A DNA stretch of 64,000 bases from Streptomyces sp. NBC_00341 (GTDB lineage Bacteria; Actinomycetota; Actinomycetes; Streptomycetales; Streptomycetaceae). The notes beneath the pieces are model-generated. The model did not search any database, was not told where the DNA came from, and was given only the letters and a program-made list of their open reading frames with translations. This document shows positions 1-8,278 of the stretch, in pieces. The DNA lies in contig NZ_CP108002.1 in NCBI RefSeq assembly GCF_041435055.1, positions 4,960,001-5,024,000 of the forward strand. The letters run 5' to 3'. Within the stretch, counting starts at the first letter, position 1. Each line of letters starts with the position of its first letter. The position numbers and the translations under genes are program-made.

Positions 1-8
1 GCCCCTGC

Positions 9-512
9 CTACGGGGTCAGCCTGAAGGTCCGGCACACGTCCGGGTCCCCGAGCCTGGCGAAGAGCACGGTGTGTCCGTCCTCCTTGCCTACGAGGAGTT
101 CGGTGACGGTCGCGCGCCGGGCGCTTGGGTCGGGGCCGCTGAAGGCGAGTCCGACCTTGCCGTCCTCTCCCGGCCGGTTCAGCAGCTTCCAGACCCCGCC
201 GCCGTCGAACGCGGGGACGACGTCCTCCGTCAGGATCTCGGGGCCGTCCTCCGTGGGCCAGCCCTTCACGGAGAACGTGACCGACGTGCCGCCGACGGCG
301 GTGAGGTCGAGGCGTGCCCCGTGGGGGCCGGAGTAGCTCCCGTACAGATCGGCCTGGCTGACCTCCGCCGACGGCGCCGGTCCGCACCCGGCCGCGTCGC
401 TGACGCCGGAACATCCGGCCAGCAGCGAGCCGGTCACGGCTGCGAGGACCAGAGTCAGGGTGAGGGGCGGGGCGGCCGGCCTCGTCCGGCGGGCTGTGCG
501 CGGGGGGCTCAC
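9..512 (-). CDS. Small secreted lipoprotein, function unknown
   Basis: Predicted 167-residue lipoprotein. A GTG start fits best: it overlaps the TGA stop of the upstream CGNR gene (GTGA), so the two are probably translationally coupled. An arginine-rich N-terminus and a hydrophobic stretch are followed by a lipobox LLAGC with Cys34 as the lipidation site. The mature part has two further cysteines (in AGCGP and DVCRT) that could form a disulfide, and it looks like an all-beta extracytoplasmic domain. I recognise no family. Longer in-frame extensions upstream are shadows of the CGNR gene. The stop codon sits at the left edge of the window. Confidence 0.75.
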   Translation of the reverse strand: MSPPRTARRTRPAAPPLTLTLVLAAVTGSLLAGCSGVSDAAGCGPAPSAEVSQADLYGSYSGPHGARLDLTAVGGTSVTFSVKGWPTEDGPEILTEDVVPAFDGGGVWKLLNRPGEDGKVGLAFSGPDPSARRATVTELLVGKEDGHTVLFARLGDPDVCRTFRLTP

Positions 513-1054
513 CGGTGTGCGGCCGGCGGTCGGGCGGCGGCCTGGTGGCGTTCGCGGTGGCGGGCCACCGCGTCGTTGTTGGCGCAGCGCACCGAGCAGT
601 AGGTGCGGCGGCCGTTGCGGGAGGTGTCGACGAATGCCAGGCCGCAGTCGCGGCGGGCGCAGCGGCCCAGCCGGTCGGCGTCGGCCGAGCAGACGACGTA
701 GGCGAGTCCGGCTGCGGTGATGGCCCGGATGTGGGTGGCGGCGTCTGCGCCGGTGGCGCTGTAGTGCAGGTGGGGGTGGCCGTCGTGCAGGGAGATCCTG
801 GGGCTGCTGGAGGCGTCGGCGAGCAGGGTGTTGACCGCCTGGCACCGCTCTTCGAGATCCTGCCGCCCGAAGCACGCGGCCAGGCGCCGGCTCCACGCCC
901 AGATCGTCTCGGCCTGCGCGGCGGTGAGCGTGCGGTGCACCACGCCGTGTGTGGCGAGGAGTGGTTCCAGGTGCTCCGGGCGTGGCGGTGCGGTCAGGTT
1001 GACCAGGTCCGCGGCCAGCCGGGCGGCCTCGCCGCCGTAATGGTCGAAGTGCAT
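509..1054 (-). CDS. CGNR zinc-finger (ABATE-domain) regulator
   Basis: 181 residues. The N-terminal two thirds resemble the ABATE stress-response domain. The C-terminus carries a CGNR-type zinc finger with Cys132, Cys137, Cys153 and Cys157, ending CANN followed by an Arg/His-rich tail. Members of this actinobacterial family are presumed DNA-binding regulators, but ligands are mostly unknown. The ATG start opens a coding sequence whose first 15 bases are nearly repeated about 75 bp upstream, which may be an autoregulatory operator. It overlaps the downstream lipoprotein gene by 4 bp and is divergent from the small zinc-ribbon gene. Confidence 0.85.
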   Translation of the reverse strand: MHFDHYGGEAARLAADLVNLTAPPRPEHLEPLLATHGVVHRTLTAAQAETIWAWSRRLAACFGRQDLEERCQAVNTLLADASSSPRISLHDGHPHLHYSATGADAATHIRAITAAGLAYVVCSADADRLGRCARRDCGLAFVDTSRNGRRTYCSVRCANNDAVARHRERHQAAARPPAAHR

Positions 1055-1127
1055 GGGGCCATTACATCACTGGGCGGGTTCGGTTCGGCAAGAATGCGGG
1101 AGCCTGTTCGATGTAATGGTTGAAGTG
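1037..1127. promoter_or_regulatory. Repeated candidate operator around the CGNR start codon
   Basis: GTAATGGTCGAAGTG (1037-1051, covering the start of the CGNR gene) is repeated with one change as GTAATGGTTGAAGTG (1113-1127). In addition CCATTACATC (1059-1068) and GATGTAATGG (1110-1119) form an inverted repeat across the divergent promoter region. Two direct copies plus an inverted arm between divergent genes is typical of an autoregulator's binding region. No binding data can be inferred. Confidence 0.45.
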
Positions 1128-1155
1128 GTTTAGGGCATGACATCATGTTGGGGGC

Positions 1156-1380
1156 ATGACTTCCGCATCCACGGTCACGCCGCCGGGCGACCGCTGTCCC
1201 GTCTGCCACGAGCCGACTCCGGCGGAGACGCGGTGGTGGACGCTGAGGTCGCGTCACCGCACGTCTGAGGGTGAGGTCGAATACTGCGTCGGTGGCTGCG
1301 GCTGTCTCGTCGTCCTGGTCGACGGCGAGATGGTCAAGCGCCTGCGACGCGCGGTCCGGCCGGAGGGCCCGGGGCTGTGA
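1156..1380 (+). CDS. Small zinc-ribbon protein, function unknown
   Basis: 74 residues with CPVC (Cys14, Cys17) and a second cluster Cys44/Cys48/Cys50, arranged like a two-knuckle zinc ribbon with a Trp-Trp strand between. It starts at an ATG preceded by GGGGG. It is divergent from the CGNR regulator and shares the repeat-containing intergenic region, so it may be a target of that regulator. A short protein without a recognised name. Confidence 0.6.
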   Translation: MTSASTVTPPGDRCPVCHEPTPAETRWWTLRSRHRTSEGEVEYCVGGCGCLVVLVDGEMVKRLRRAVRPEGPGL

Positions 1381-1402
1381 GCGCGCTCCGGGGCTTCGGA
1401 GC

Positions 1403-1891
1403 CTACGAATCCGAGCGCGGGCCCAGCGCGCTGTGCTTCGCCGCGGCTGCGGGGAGATCGTTCCCTCCTGGCGTCGCGGTGTGCAACTCCCGGAAGCCGG
1501 ACCAGAGTTCGGTGGCGGGCTCGCCAAGGATGATCGCGCTGATGATCAGTTCCATCATCAGGCAGTCGTACGCGTCGTCCGTCCGTCGGTACCGCGCCGG
1601 ATCCGACTCCACCACCGCGGAGACGATCCTCCTGCCCCCACCCGCCACGGGAGCGAATGACACCTCGTAGATGCCGCGACCCGTCCAACTCCGGTGCAGG
1701 AAGAGGACGTCGCCCTCGACGAAGGCGTTCCACTTCTGGTCCATGTCCCGGGCCCGGTATCCGCGCCGGATCCGTTCCCAGTCCTCTTCGGTCCAGACGC
1801 GGTCCGGCAACGTGGACACCGGTCCTGGCGTGCTGATCGGTTGGAGGCGGCGGCGGAACGACTCGCGGGTGGTCGGGGCATCGGCAGTCAT
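1403..1891 (-). CDS. Conserved hypothetical protein
   Basis: 162 residues, soluble, no signal peptide. A central Trp/Arg-rich segment (MDQKWNAFVEG then LFLHRSWTG) is followed by a helical part. This HRSWTG core is familiar from uncharacterised actinobacterial proteins, but I cannot assign a function. Convergent with the zinc-ribbon gene upstream and divergent from the next gene. ATG start. Confidence 0.65.
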   Translation of the reverse strand: MTADAPTTRESFRRRLQPISTPGPVSTLPDRVWTEEDWERIRRGYRARDMDQKWNAFVEGDVLFLHRSWTGRGIYEVSFAPVAGGGRRIVSAVVESDPARYRRTDDAYDCLMMELIISAIILGEPATELWSGFRELHTATPGGNDLPAAAAKHSALGPRSDS

Positions 1892-2042
1892 GGCGTGATC
1901 CTAGAGCTGTGCCACGCGGACGTGGCAGCGGAACGGGTGCCGCCGGGGCCGGATACCCGGGGCCGGATACCCGGCGCCGGGGTGCGGTCGTGGGTGTGTG
2001 AGGGTGGCTGCGGCCGAGTCACTTACGTACATGGGGGTTGTC

Positions 2043-3104
2043 GTGAGCCAGGTGCTCTATGGCGAGCGGTCCTGGAATCCGCTGGCGCAGACCGTGGAGT
2101 TGACCGAGGAAGGGCTGCGCAGGGGCGGCCGGACCACGCCGGTGGGCGAGCTGAACCTCGGCGCCATGGCGGAGGCGTACGGGCGTGGGTGCTGGCTGGG
2201 CGGCGGAGGGGTCGAGCGCGCGCTCGACCGGCTTCCGGAGGACCCCGGGGTCGTCCCGCTGACCCGCGTCACCGGCACCACGATTCCGGTGAAGGCGCGC
2301 CGGGCGGCCGAATTCGCCCGCGCGCTGGGGGAGTTGGCGGTACGGCTGTGCGGCGGGCCGGAGCAGGTGGCCGCGCTCTCCGCACGGGCCGGGGCCGAGG
2401 GCGTACCGCTGTGGATCGCGCGGAGGTACGCGGACGGGCCTGCCGGGCCGGTCGCCGTCGCCGTGGACCGGCGGCTGGTGCGCGTCGACGTGTGGGGGCC
2501 GCACGCCCCCGCCGTACGCATTCGCGCGCCCCGCGGCTTCCAGGGCGAGGCCCCCGATCCGTCCAGGGGCCTGTGCCTGACGGTCGGCGACGCCGTGGCG
2601 GAGCTCGTCCTCAGGAAGAAGCTGCGCAAGTCCAAGAGTGTGGTCGAGGTGCGGCTCGCCGGGGCGCACTGGGTGCTGCGCCGGGAGAACGCGACGAGCT
2701 CGTGGCTGCTGCGCGGTGATCAGCGTGTCGCCCTGCTGACGCGGCCCCCGCGCAGGCCGGCCCGCACGCCGGACACGGTCCTGCGGCCGCTGGCCCCGGT
2801 GCGCCACGAGAGCGCGGACCCGCTCGACGCGGTCATGGCGCATCTCTTCGCCGCCGCCTTCGGGATAGGCGACACGACCGGGACCGCACGGTTCCGGTCG
2901 GAGCGGCAGGCGGGGAGCGGGGGCGAGCCGGTCGCCACCGACGGGGCGTGGGACCGCCCCTGGTTCAGCAACCTCGGCAACGGCGGCGACGACAACGAGC
3001 CCGGCGGCGGCGACGGCTGGGGCGCGGACGGCGGTGACGGCGGGGACTCCGGTGGCGGCGACGGTGGTGACGGTGGGGGCGGCGACGGTGGCGGGGGCGA
3101 CTGA
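2043..3104 (+). CDS. Hypothetical protein with a Gly/Asp-rich C-terminal tail
   Basis: 353 residues from a GTG preceded five bases upstream by GGGGG. An in-frame ATG at 2031 has no ribosome-binding site. The first 290 residues are a folded, Arg/Val/Ala-rich domain I do not recognise. The last 50 are almost only Gly, Asp and Ser (repeats of GGDG), a low-complexity, acidic, probably disordered tail. No signal peptide or membrane segment. The tail's repeat DNA is a likely site of length variation. Confidence 0.65.
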   Translation: MSQVLYGERSWNPLAQTVELTEEGLRRGGRTTPVGELNLGAMAEAYGRGCWLGGGGVERALDRLPEDPGVVPLTRVTGTTIPVKARRAAEFARALGELAVRLCGGPEQVAALSARAGAEGVPLWIARRYADGPAGPVAVAVDRRLVRVDVWGPHAPAVRIRAPRGFQGEAPDPSRGLCLTVGDAVAELVLRKKLRKSKSVVEVRLAGAHWVLRRENATSSWLLRGDQRVALLTRPPRRPARTPDTVLRPLAPVRHESADPLDAVMAHLFAAAFGIGDTTGTARFRSERQAGSGGEPVATDGAWDRPWFSNLGNGGDDNEPGGGDGWGADGGDGGDSGGGDGGDGGGGDGGGGD

Positions 3105-3354
3105 GGGGTCGCGGCGCATCCGGTGGGCGGTGTGGTCAATGACCGGACGGGCACCTACCCATCTCGTGGGCATGCGTCTTGCGGCCCCGGTGGGCAGCGG
3201 TGCGAGCAAATGGCCAAATTGCGCTACTAACTGACGAGTAATCAGCCCGAGGGATTCCCCTGCGTGTCCGCTGCGTCATGGGCATAAACCTTTGTCATAT
3301 TTCAGCCGTATTCCCCCTGTTTGTCTCGTTCTATTCATCAGGGAAGGCAGAAAT

Positions 3355-3918
3355 ATGGGCAGGTTCAGGTACGGAACCAAGGGGTCGGCCCTCGCGCTGG
3401 CCGCTCTGGGTTCGCTCGTGGCCGTCGGAGGCACGGCTCATGCCGAGGCGGGCCAGGACAACATCACCATGCTGAAGCAGGAGAAGAGCCAGTGGTGCTG
3501 GGTCGCCTCCGGGCTCACCATCGCCAAGTTCCAGGGCTTCGGCTCCACGCAGACGGACTTCTGCGACCGCGCTCAGCCCTACTACGGGTGCAACAACCAG
3601 CCCGCCACGCTCGACGACATGGCCAGGGGCTGGAACAGCCTCGGTATGACCCATCCGGGTTCGGGTCTGAACAGTGCGGCCACGTTCGACCAGGTGTACA
3701 CGGACGTCAAAGCGGCCCGGCCGCTCGCCGTCCGCATCGGGTGGACCTCCGGTGGCGGCCACATGAACGTGGTCTACGGCTTCGACACGTCGAACAAGAC
3801 GATCGCCGTGGCCGACCCGTGGCCGGACACCACGACCTACACGTGGTGGAAGTACGACGACTACGTGAGCAACAGCTCGTCCAAGTGGACCCACTCCCGT
3901 ATCGGTATCTCCCGCTAA
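3355..3918 (+). CDS. Secreted papain-like cysteine protease (AvrRpt2/C39-like fold)
   Basis: 187 residues starting at an ATG 7 bp after GGGAAGG. Signal peptide with predicted cleavage after AHA (residue 30). The mature enzyme shows a papain-type triad: Cys48 in SQWCW with the preceding Gln46 as a possible oxyanion residue, His136 in GGGHMN, and Asp154 in ADPW. Cys70 and Cys79 may form a disulfide. Size fits the small papain-like families with single-domain secreted proteases. Only 10 bp separate it from the next gene, which encodes a secreted, membrane-anchored protein, so the pair is probably one operon and one function. Confidence 0.85.
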   Translation: MGRFRYGTKGSALALAALGSLVAVGGTAHAEAGQDNITMLKQEKSQWCWVASGLTIAKFQGFGSTQTDFCDRAQPYYGCNNQPATLDDMARGWNSLGMTHPGSGLNSAATFDQVYTDVKAARPLAVRIGWTSGGGHMNVVYGFDTSNKTIAVADPWPDTTTYTWWKYDDYVSNSSSKWTHSRIGISR

Positions 3919-3928
3919 GGCTGACGAC

Positions 3929-4807
3929 ATGCGCAACACCAGCGGCACCTCACTGTCCAGCAGCCGGGCGGCCCGTTCCGCCCGCCCGCTCGTCCTCGTC
4001 GCAGCAGCCGCGTCCGCACTGCTGTCCGCCATCGGCCCGGCACACGCGGCCCCGGCCAAGGACCCCCTCCCGGCCGACATCCCCGACTACCGGGCCGCAC
4101 TCGACGCGGTGCACTCCGCCGACGTCCGCGACACCGTCTGCCGCTTCCTGCGTACTCCGGTGCCCACCGACGGCGGCTCCGAGCCGGTGCAGACGATCCC
4201 CGAGACGGCCGAGCCCTGCCAGGGCCTGCCGGAGTTCACGATCAAGGACCCCGTGGCGCGGAACGAGATCACCCCGGAGTTCGCCGCGGGCACCGCTCAG
4301 CCGCTGCCCACCGAAGCGGTCAAGCTGACGCAGCTGGTCTCCTCGCTGAGCGCCACTGTCAACGGCCGCACCGCCACCGTCATGCTGGCGCCCACCCAGG
4401 GCGGCGGCTGGCACCTGGCGGCCGTACGCGACGGCGACAGCGACGCCACGTACGCGTCCAAGGCCACCCTGGGCACGCTGGTCTTCACCGAGCCGCAGAT
4501 CCGCGGCTGGTACCAGCTCAAGCTCTCCACCGTCGAGCCTCTCAACGACCAGGCACGCCAGGGGCTGGGCGGCCGGGACTCGGCCTCGCTCAGCGACTAC
4601 CAGAAGCTGGTGAAGTCCCGCTACGCCGACAAGCTGCCGGGCTCGGAGTACGACACCAAGGGCTACTCCAGCGGCTACAGCCTCCCGAGCACGCGGAGCG
4701 ACAGCCCCTCCTCCACCCTGCTCGTCGCCGGTGGTTCAGGCACCGCACTCGCCCTCGCGGGCGGCGCCGCCGTCATGCGTCGGAAGCGGCGTACGAACGG
4801 CGCCTGA
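3929..4807 (+). CDS. Secreted protein with C-terminal membrane anchor, partner of the papain-like protease
   Basis: 292 residues. Signal peptide (cleavage near AHAAPA, about residue 40), an extracytoplasmic domain of about 210 residues, then a hydrophobic segment (about 262-282) followed by RRKRR, the usual stop-transfer arrangement. No catalytic motif was recognised. Because it follows the protease by 10 bp, it could be a substrate, an inhibitor, or the surface receptor that holds the protease. This is inference from position only. Confidence 0.75.
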   Translation: MRNTSGTSLSSSRAARSARPLVLVAAAASALLSAIGPAHAAPAKDPLPADIPDYRAALDAVHSADVRDTVCRFLRTPVPTDGGSEPVQTIPETAEPCQGLPEFTIKDPVARNEITPEFAAGTAQPLPTEAVKLTQLVSSLSATVNGRTATVMLAPTQGGGWHLAAVRDGDSDATYASKATLGTLVFTEPQIRGWYQLKLSTVEPLNDQARQGLGGRDSASLSDYQKLVKSRYADKLPGSEYDTKGYSSGYSLPSTRSDSPSSTLLVAGGSGTALALAGGAAVMRRKRRTNGA

Positions 4808-4865
4808 TCCCTGCGCCGTTGGCTATCGCGCCGGATGCGGACGCGCATCCGGCCGGGAGGCGCCG

Positions 4866-6605
4866 TTATGCCGGGGGGCGCTTGCCGACCAGCTCCTGGT
4901 AGAGCGCGCGGCGCTCGTCCGCGTTGTCGTCCGTCCCGGCCAGGTCCCGGTCCCACTGCTGCTTGATGTCCTCCAGGAAGCCCTGCCAGCCGCCGCTCGA
5001 ATCCGCGCCCATCTCCTGCAGGTCGACATAGCGTTCGTTCTTGCTGAGGCCGCCGGAACCGATCTTGTCCTTCTTGTGGCCGTGCAGGATGGACTCGGGG
5101 TTCGAGGTGGCCTCGGTGGAACGGAAGTCGTGTTCGTAGCCGACGGGGCTCGCGGCGTGTGGCGCGATGGTCTCGACGCCGATCTGGAGGGATCCGTCCT
5201 TCTCCATGGTCGGGCGGTGGTAGACCAGCAGGACGTGGCCGTACGAGCCGTTCGGCAGGACCATCGCGCCGTTCCAGTCCTTGGAGCCGAGTCCGCCGCC
5301 GGAGATGTCCTGGCCCCACAGCTTCGGCCGGGCGGCACCGACGGCGAGCTTGTTCGTGAGGGACGCCACGACGCCGCCCCTCTCCTTGAACTCTCCTTGC
5401 TTTCCACCCTTGTTGGGGCCGATGTCAGTGCGGTGGGTGGCGAAGCCCCGCTCGGACACGTGCTCCGCGGTATCCCCCTCGGTGGCGTCCGTGGTCGCGC
5501 CCAGGAAGTGCGGCAGCCAGTAGGCGGGATCGCCCTTCGCGCTCAGCGCGGGGATGCGCACGTTGACGCGGCCGCCGTGGGACAGCGCACGGATGACGTC
5601 CTGCTCGTGGTCCTCCACGTGCCGGCCCTTCTCCGGGTCGTAGAGCTGAAGCCCGTGACGCAGGATGAGCAGGATCTTGGTGAGCATTTCACGGCCCTGA
5701 GCGTCCTTCTCGACGTAGTCGGGCGCCTTCTTCTTCCCGTCCTTGCCCACCGGGGCGCCCTCCGCCGGGACGGAACCGTCGTGCATGCGCTCGGGGGCTA
5801 TGCCCTCCGGGTGGAGCGTGTCGACGGCGGTGTCGCGGATCTGCTGGTTGCGCTCCGTTTCCAGGTTCTCCCGCTTCCGCGGGTCGGTGCCGGGTGTCTG
5901 CGTGAGCATGAACCGGCCGAGCGTGTAGGCCGGGTCCGTCGGTGCGCGGACGGCGGAGACGTCCGCCACGATGTCGGGACGCTTCCCGATGGCCAGCGTC
6001 GCGGTGAGTACCCGCTTGCCGGGGTCCAGTTTCAACCAGTTGTCGAACGGCCCCTCGGCGTACGTCGCGGCCTCTTCGTAGCTGCCGATTCCCACGTCCT
6101 TAAGCCACTTCGCGTTGACCGTCGACAGCTGCCTGATGTCATCCAGCTCCTCGTCGCTGAACGCCTCACCCCGCATCACCCGCCGTTCCAGGGTCTTCCG
6201 CAGCCGGGAGGGCCCCTCGACCATCCACTGCTCGGGCCACCAGGTGCCGGGTGCGAAGACGTTCGCCTTGGAACTCGTCTGGGTCGTGTGCTGCTCGATC
6301 GACTGGCTGAGCCGGGAGATGATCTCCTTGCCCTTCGGGTCCGCCTCCTGCGCCGGTCCGGCTGCCTCGGCGCCCTCCTGCTCGGTGGGTCCCGCGCGCT
6401 GAACCGTGGTGGCGCCGCCGACGGAGCGCTGCACGGCCTCACCGTGCCGACGCCCCTCTTCCTCGTGCCCGCGGCGCATCATCTCCAGCACCACCTGGTT
6501 GCCGCTGCTGGCCTGCACCCCCATCAACCCGGTGGGTGCGGCCGTGCGTGCGGTCTTCTCCTGGCCGGCCGGCGCGACGGGACGCTTCCTGTCATGGGAT
6601 TTCAT
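4866..6605 (-). CDS. Putative contractile injection system (CIS/eCIS) cargo protein
   Basis: 579 residues without signal peptide or membrane segment. The N-terminus (MKSHDRK, then GLMGVQASSGNQVVLEMM, RRGHEEE and AVQRS within about 65 residues) closely resembles the N-terminal leader of Streptomyces proteins that carry DUF4157 and of eCIS-associated toxins: a His-Asp start, a 'LQ..SGN..V..M' helix, a Gly-His segment and a VQRS motif. The DUF4157 metallopeptidase motif itself is absent. Residues 90-579 form a long domain with no motif I know, ending in a charged helix. I infer loading into a CIS lumen. The S. coelicolor CIS locus is, from memory, just left of the syntenic block seen here. Monocistronic and convergent with the protease pair. 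Confidence 0.6.
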   Translation of the reverse strand: MKSHDRKRPVAPAGQEKTARTAAPTGLMGVQASSGNQVVLEMMRRGHEEEGRRHGEAVQRSVGGATTVQRAGPTEQEGAEAAGPAQEADPKGKEIISRLSQSIEQHTTQTSSKANVFAPGTWWPEQWMVEGPSRLRKTLERRVMRGEAFSDEELDDIRQLSTVNAKWLKDVGIGSYEEAATYAEGPFDNWLKLDPGKRVLTATLAIGKRPDIVADVSAVRAPTDPAYTLGRFMLTQTPGTDPRKRENLETERNQQIRDTAVDTLHPEGIAPERMHDGSVPAEGAPVGKDGKKKAPDYVEKDAQGREMLTKILLILRHGLQLYDPEKGRHVEDHEQDVIRALSHGGRVNVRIPALSAKGDPAYWLPHFLGATTDATEGDTAEHVSERGFATHRTDIGPNKGGKQGEFKERGGVVASLTNKLAVGAARPKLWGQDISGGGLGSKDWNGAMVLPNGSYGHVLLVYHRPTMEKDGSLQIGVETIAPHAASPVGYEHDFRSTEATSNPESILHGHKKDKIGSGGLSKNERYVDLQEMGADSSGGWQGFLEDIKQQWDRDLAGTDDNADERRALYQELVGKRPPA

Positions 6606-6774
6606 GGACGCCCCTCAGCCGAGACCGGTTGCCCCTGAACCGGGACCAGTGCAGTGCCACGCTAGGGCGTCGCGTGCTTCGGACGGGGGGCCCACGTAAT
6701 GGTCTGCCCGGAGAGGCAGTTCGGCTGCCCCTGCGGTCCGTCGGGAGTTCGGGGGCCGAACCGGTCCGGTGCGT

Positions 6775-8175
6775 TCAGCCCCGTCCCGCCAGCCGGTCCG
6801 CGATCTTCGCGATCGGGTCGGTGCCGGTGCGCGGCGAGGTGAGTTCGCGGCGGTCGGCGGCGCGGTAGGCGGCGTACATGCTGTGGACGCCGAGCCAGCG
6901 CAGGGGTTCCGGTTCCCAGCGGCGGACCTTGTGGTTGGCCCAGGGCAGGGCGGTCAGTTCGGTGGGGCCGCCCTGCCCGGAGTCCTGCTGGATCAGGTCG
7001 CGCAGGGTGCGGGCGGCGAGGTTGGTGGTGGCGACGCCGGAGCCGACGTAGCCGCCCGCCCAGCCCAGGCCGGTGGAGCGGTCCAGGGTGACGGTGGCGC
7101 ACCAGTCGCGCGGGACGCCGAGCACTCCGGACCAGGCGTGCGCGATGCGGGTCCCCGCGGTGGTGGGGAAGAGGCGGACGAGCAGGTCGCGCAGGGCCTC
7201 GATGGTGGCGGGCTGGGTGCGTCCGTCGTTGTCGGTGGCCGAGCCGTAGCGGTACGGGACGCCCCGGCCGCCCAGGGCGATGCGGTCGTCGGCGGTGCGC
7301 TGGGCGTACAGGTAGGCGTGGGCCATGTCGCCGAGGGTTTCGCGGCCGTTCCAGCCGATGGTCTCCCAGAGGGATTCGGGCAGCGGCTCGGTGACGATCA
7401 TGGAGGAGTTCATCGGGAGCCAGGTGCGCTTCTCGCCCTTGATGCCCGACGTGAAGCCCTCGGTGCAGCGCAGGATGTACGGGGCGCGGACCGTGCCGTA
7501 GGGGGTGACGGCGTGTTTGGGCTTGATCTCGGTGACGGGGGTCGACTCGTGGATCGTGACGCCGAGGGCCTCCACGACGTCCGCGAGGCCCTTGACCAGT
7601 TTGGCGGGGTGCAGGCGGGCGCCGTGCGGGGTCCAGCTGGAGCCGATGGCTCCGGTGACGCGGACGCGCTCTGCGGTCTCGCGGGCGCCGTGCAGGGTGC
7701 GGTCGGTCTCGCCGAAGGCGATCTCCACGGAGTGGAAGTCCTTCAGCCGGGCGAGCTGCGCCGGGGTGCAGGCCACTTCGAGGACGCCGCCCCGGTGGAT
7801 GTCCGCGTCGATCTTCTCCTCGTCCGCGACGCGGATGACCTCGGCGACGGTGTCGTTCATCGACTTCTGCAGCCGGACGGCCGCTTCGTGGCCGTGCAGC
7901 TTCGCGTAGCGGTCGCGGCCGGCGACGCCGTTGTAGAGCCAGCCGCCGTTGCGGCCGGAGGCGCCGTAGCCGCAGAACTTGGCTTCCAGGACGGTGATGT
8001 TGAGGAAGGGGACGGCCTTCTTGAGGTAGTACGCCGTCCAGAGGCCGGTGTATCCGCCGCCGATGATGCAGATGTCGGCGGCGGCGTCGCCGGGCAGGGG
8101 TTCGCGGGGGAGGGGGGTGCCCTGGTCCGCGTACCAGAAGGATATGCCGCCGTTGGCTGTACTGACGGTGCTCAT
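6775..8175 (-). CDS. FAD-dependent oxidoreductase (DAO family, gamma-glutamylputrescine oxidase-like)
   Basis: 466 residues. N-terminal Rossmann motif CIIGGGYTGLW (dinucleotide Gly residues 39-44), then the GRNGGW and GVAG region typical of the DAO/PuuB-like group, and a C-terminal GYVGSGV flavin-contact segment. Family members oxidise secondary or primary amines or amino acids with O2, giving an imine plus H2O2. Substrate cannot be fixed from sequence; polyamine or glycine derivatives are likely. Start ATG follows a GGGG-type ribosome-binding site. Confidence 0.8.
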   Translation of the reverse strand: MSTVSTANGGISFWYADQGTPLPREPLPGDAAADICIIGGGYTGLWTAYYLKKAVPFLNITVLEAKFCGYGASGRNGGWLYNGVAGRDRYAKLHGHEAAVRLQKSMNDTVAEVIRVADEEKIDADIHRGGVLEVACTPAQLARLKDFHSVEIAFGETDRTLHGARETAERVRVTGAIGSSWTPHGARLHPAKLVKGLADVVEALGVTIHESTPVTEIKPKHAVTPYGTVRAPYILRCTEGFTSGIKGEKRTWLPMNSSMIVTEPLPESLWETIGWNGRETLGDMAHAYLYAQRTADDRIALGGRGVPYRYGSATDNDGRTQPATIEALRDLLVRLFPTTAGTRIAHAWSGVLGVPRDWCATVTLDRSTGLGWAGGYVGSGVATTNLAARTLRDLIQQDSGQGGPTELTALPWANHKVRRWEPEPLRWLGVHSMYAAYRAADRRELTSPRTGTDPIAKIADRLAGRG

Positions 8176-8232
8176 GTGGCCCCTGCTGTCCGTGTGACTG
8201 GCGCCGGTGGTGTGGCCGGCTGTGGAGTGCGG

Positions 8233-8278
8233 TGTTCTGCGTGGCTGGACGTTGATGTTCTGCGTGGCTGGACGTTAC
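8233..8278. repeat. 23-bp tandem duplication spanning the stop codon of the rhomboid-like gene
   Basis: Two adjacent 23-base units beginning TGTTCTGCGTGG (8233-8255 and 8256-8278), identical except for the last two bases. The reverse-strand stop codon of the next gene (8275-8277) lies inside the second unit. The unit lies in the spacer towards the oxidoreductase gene. Confidence 0.85.

Noticed and set aside
4866..6605. DUF4157 metallopeptidase
   Set aside because: Only the leader resembles DUF4157 proteins; the HExxH-type peptidase motif is absent.
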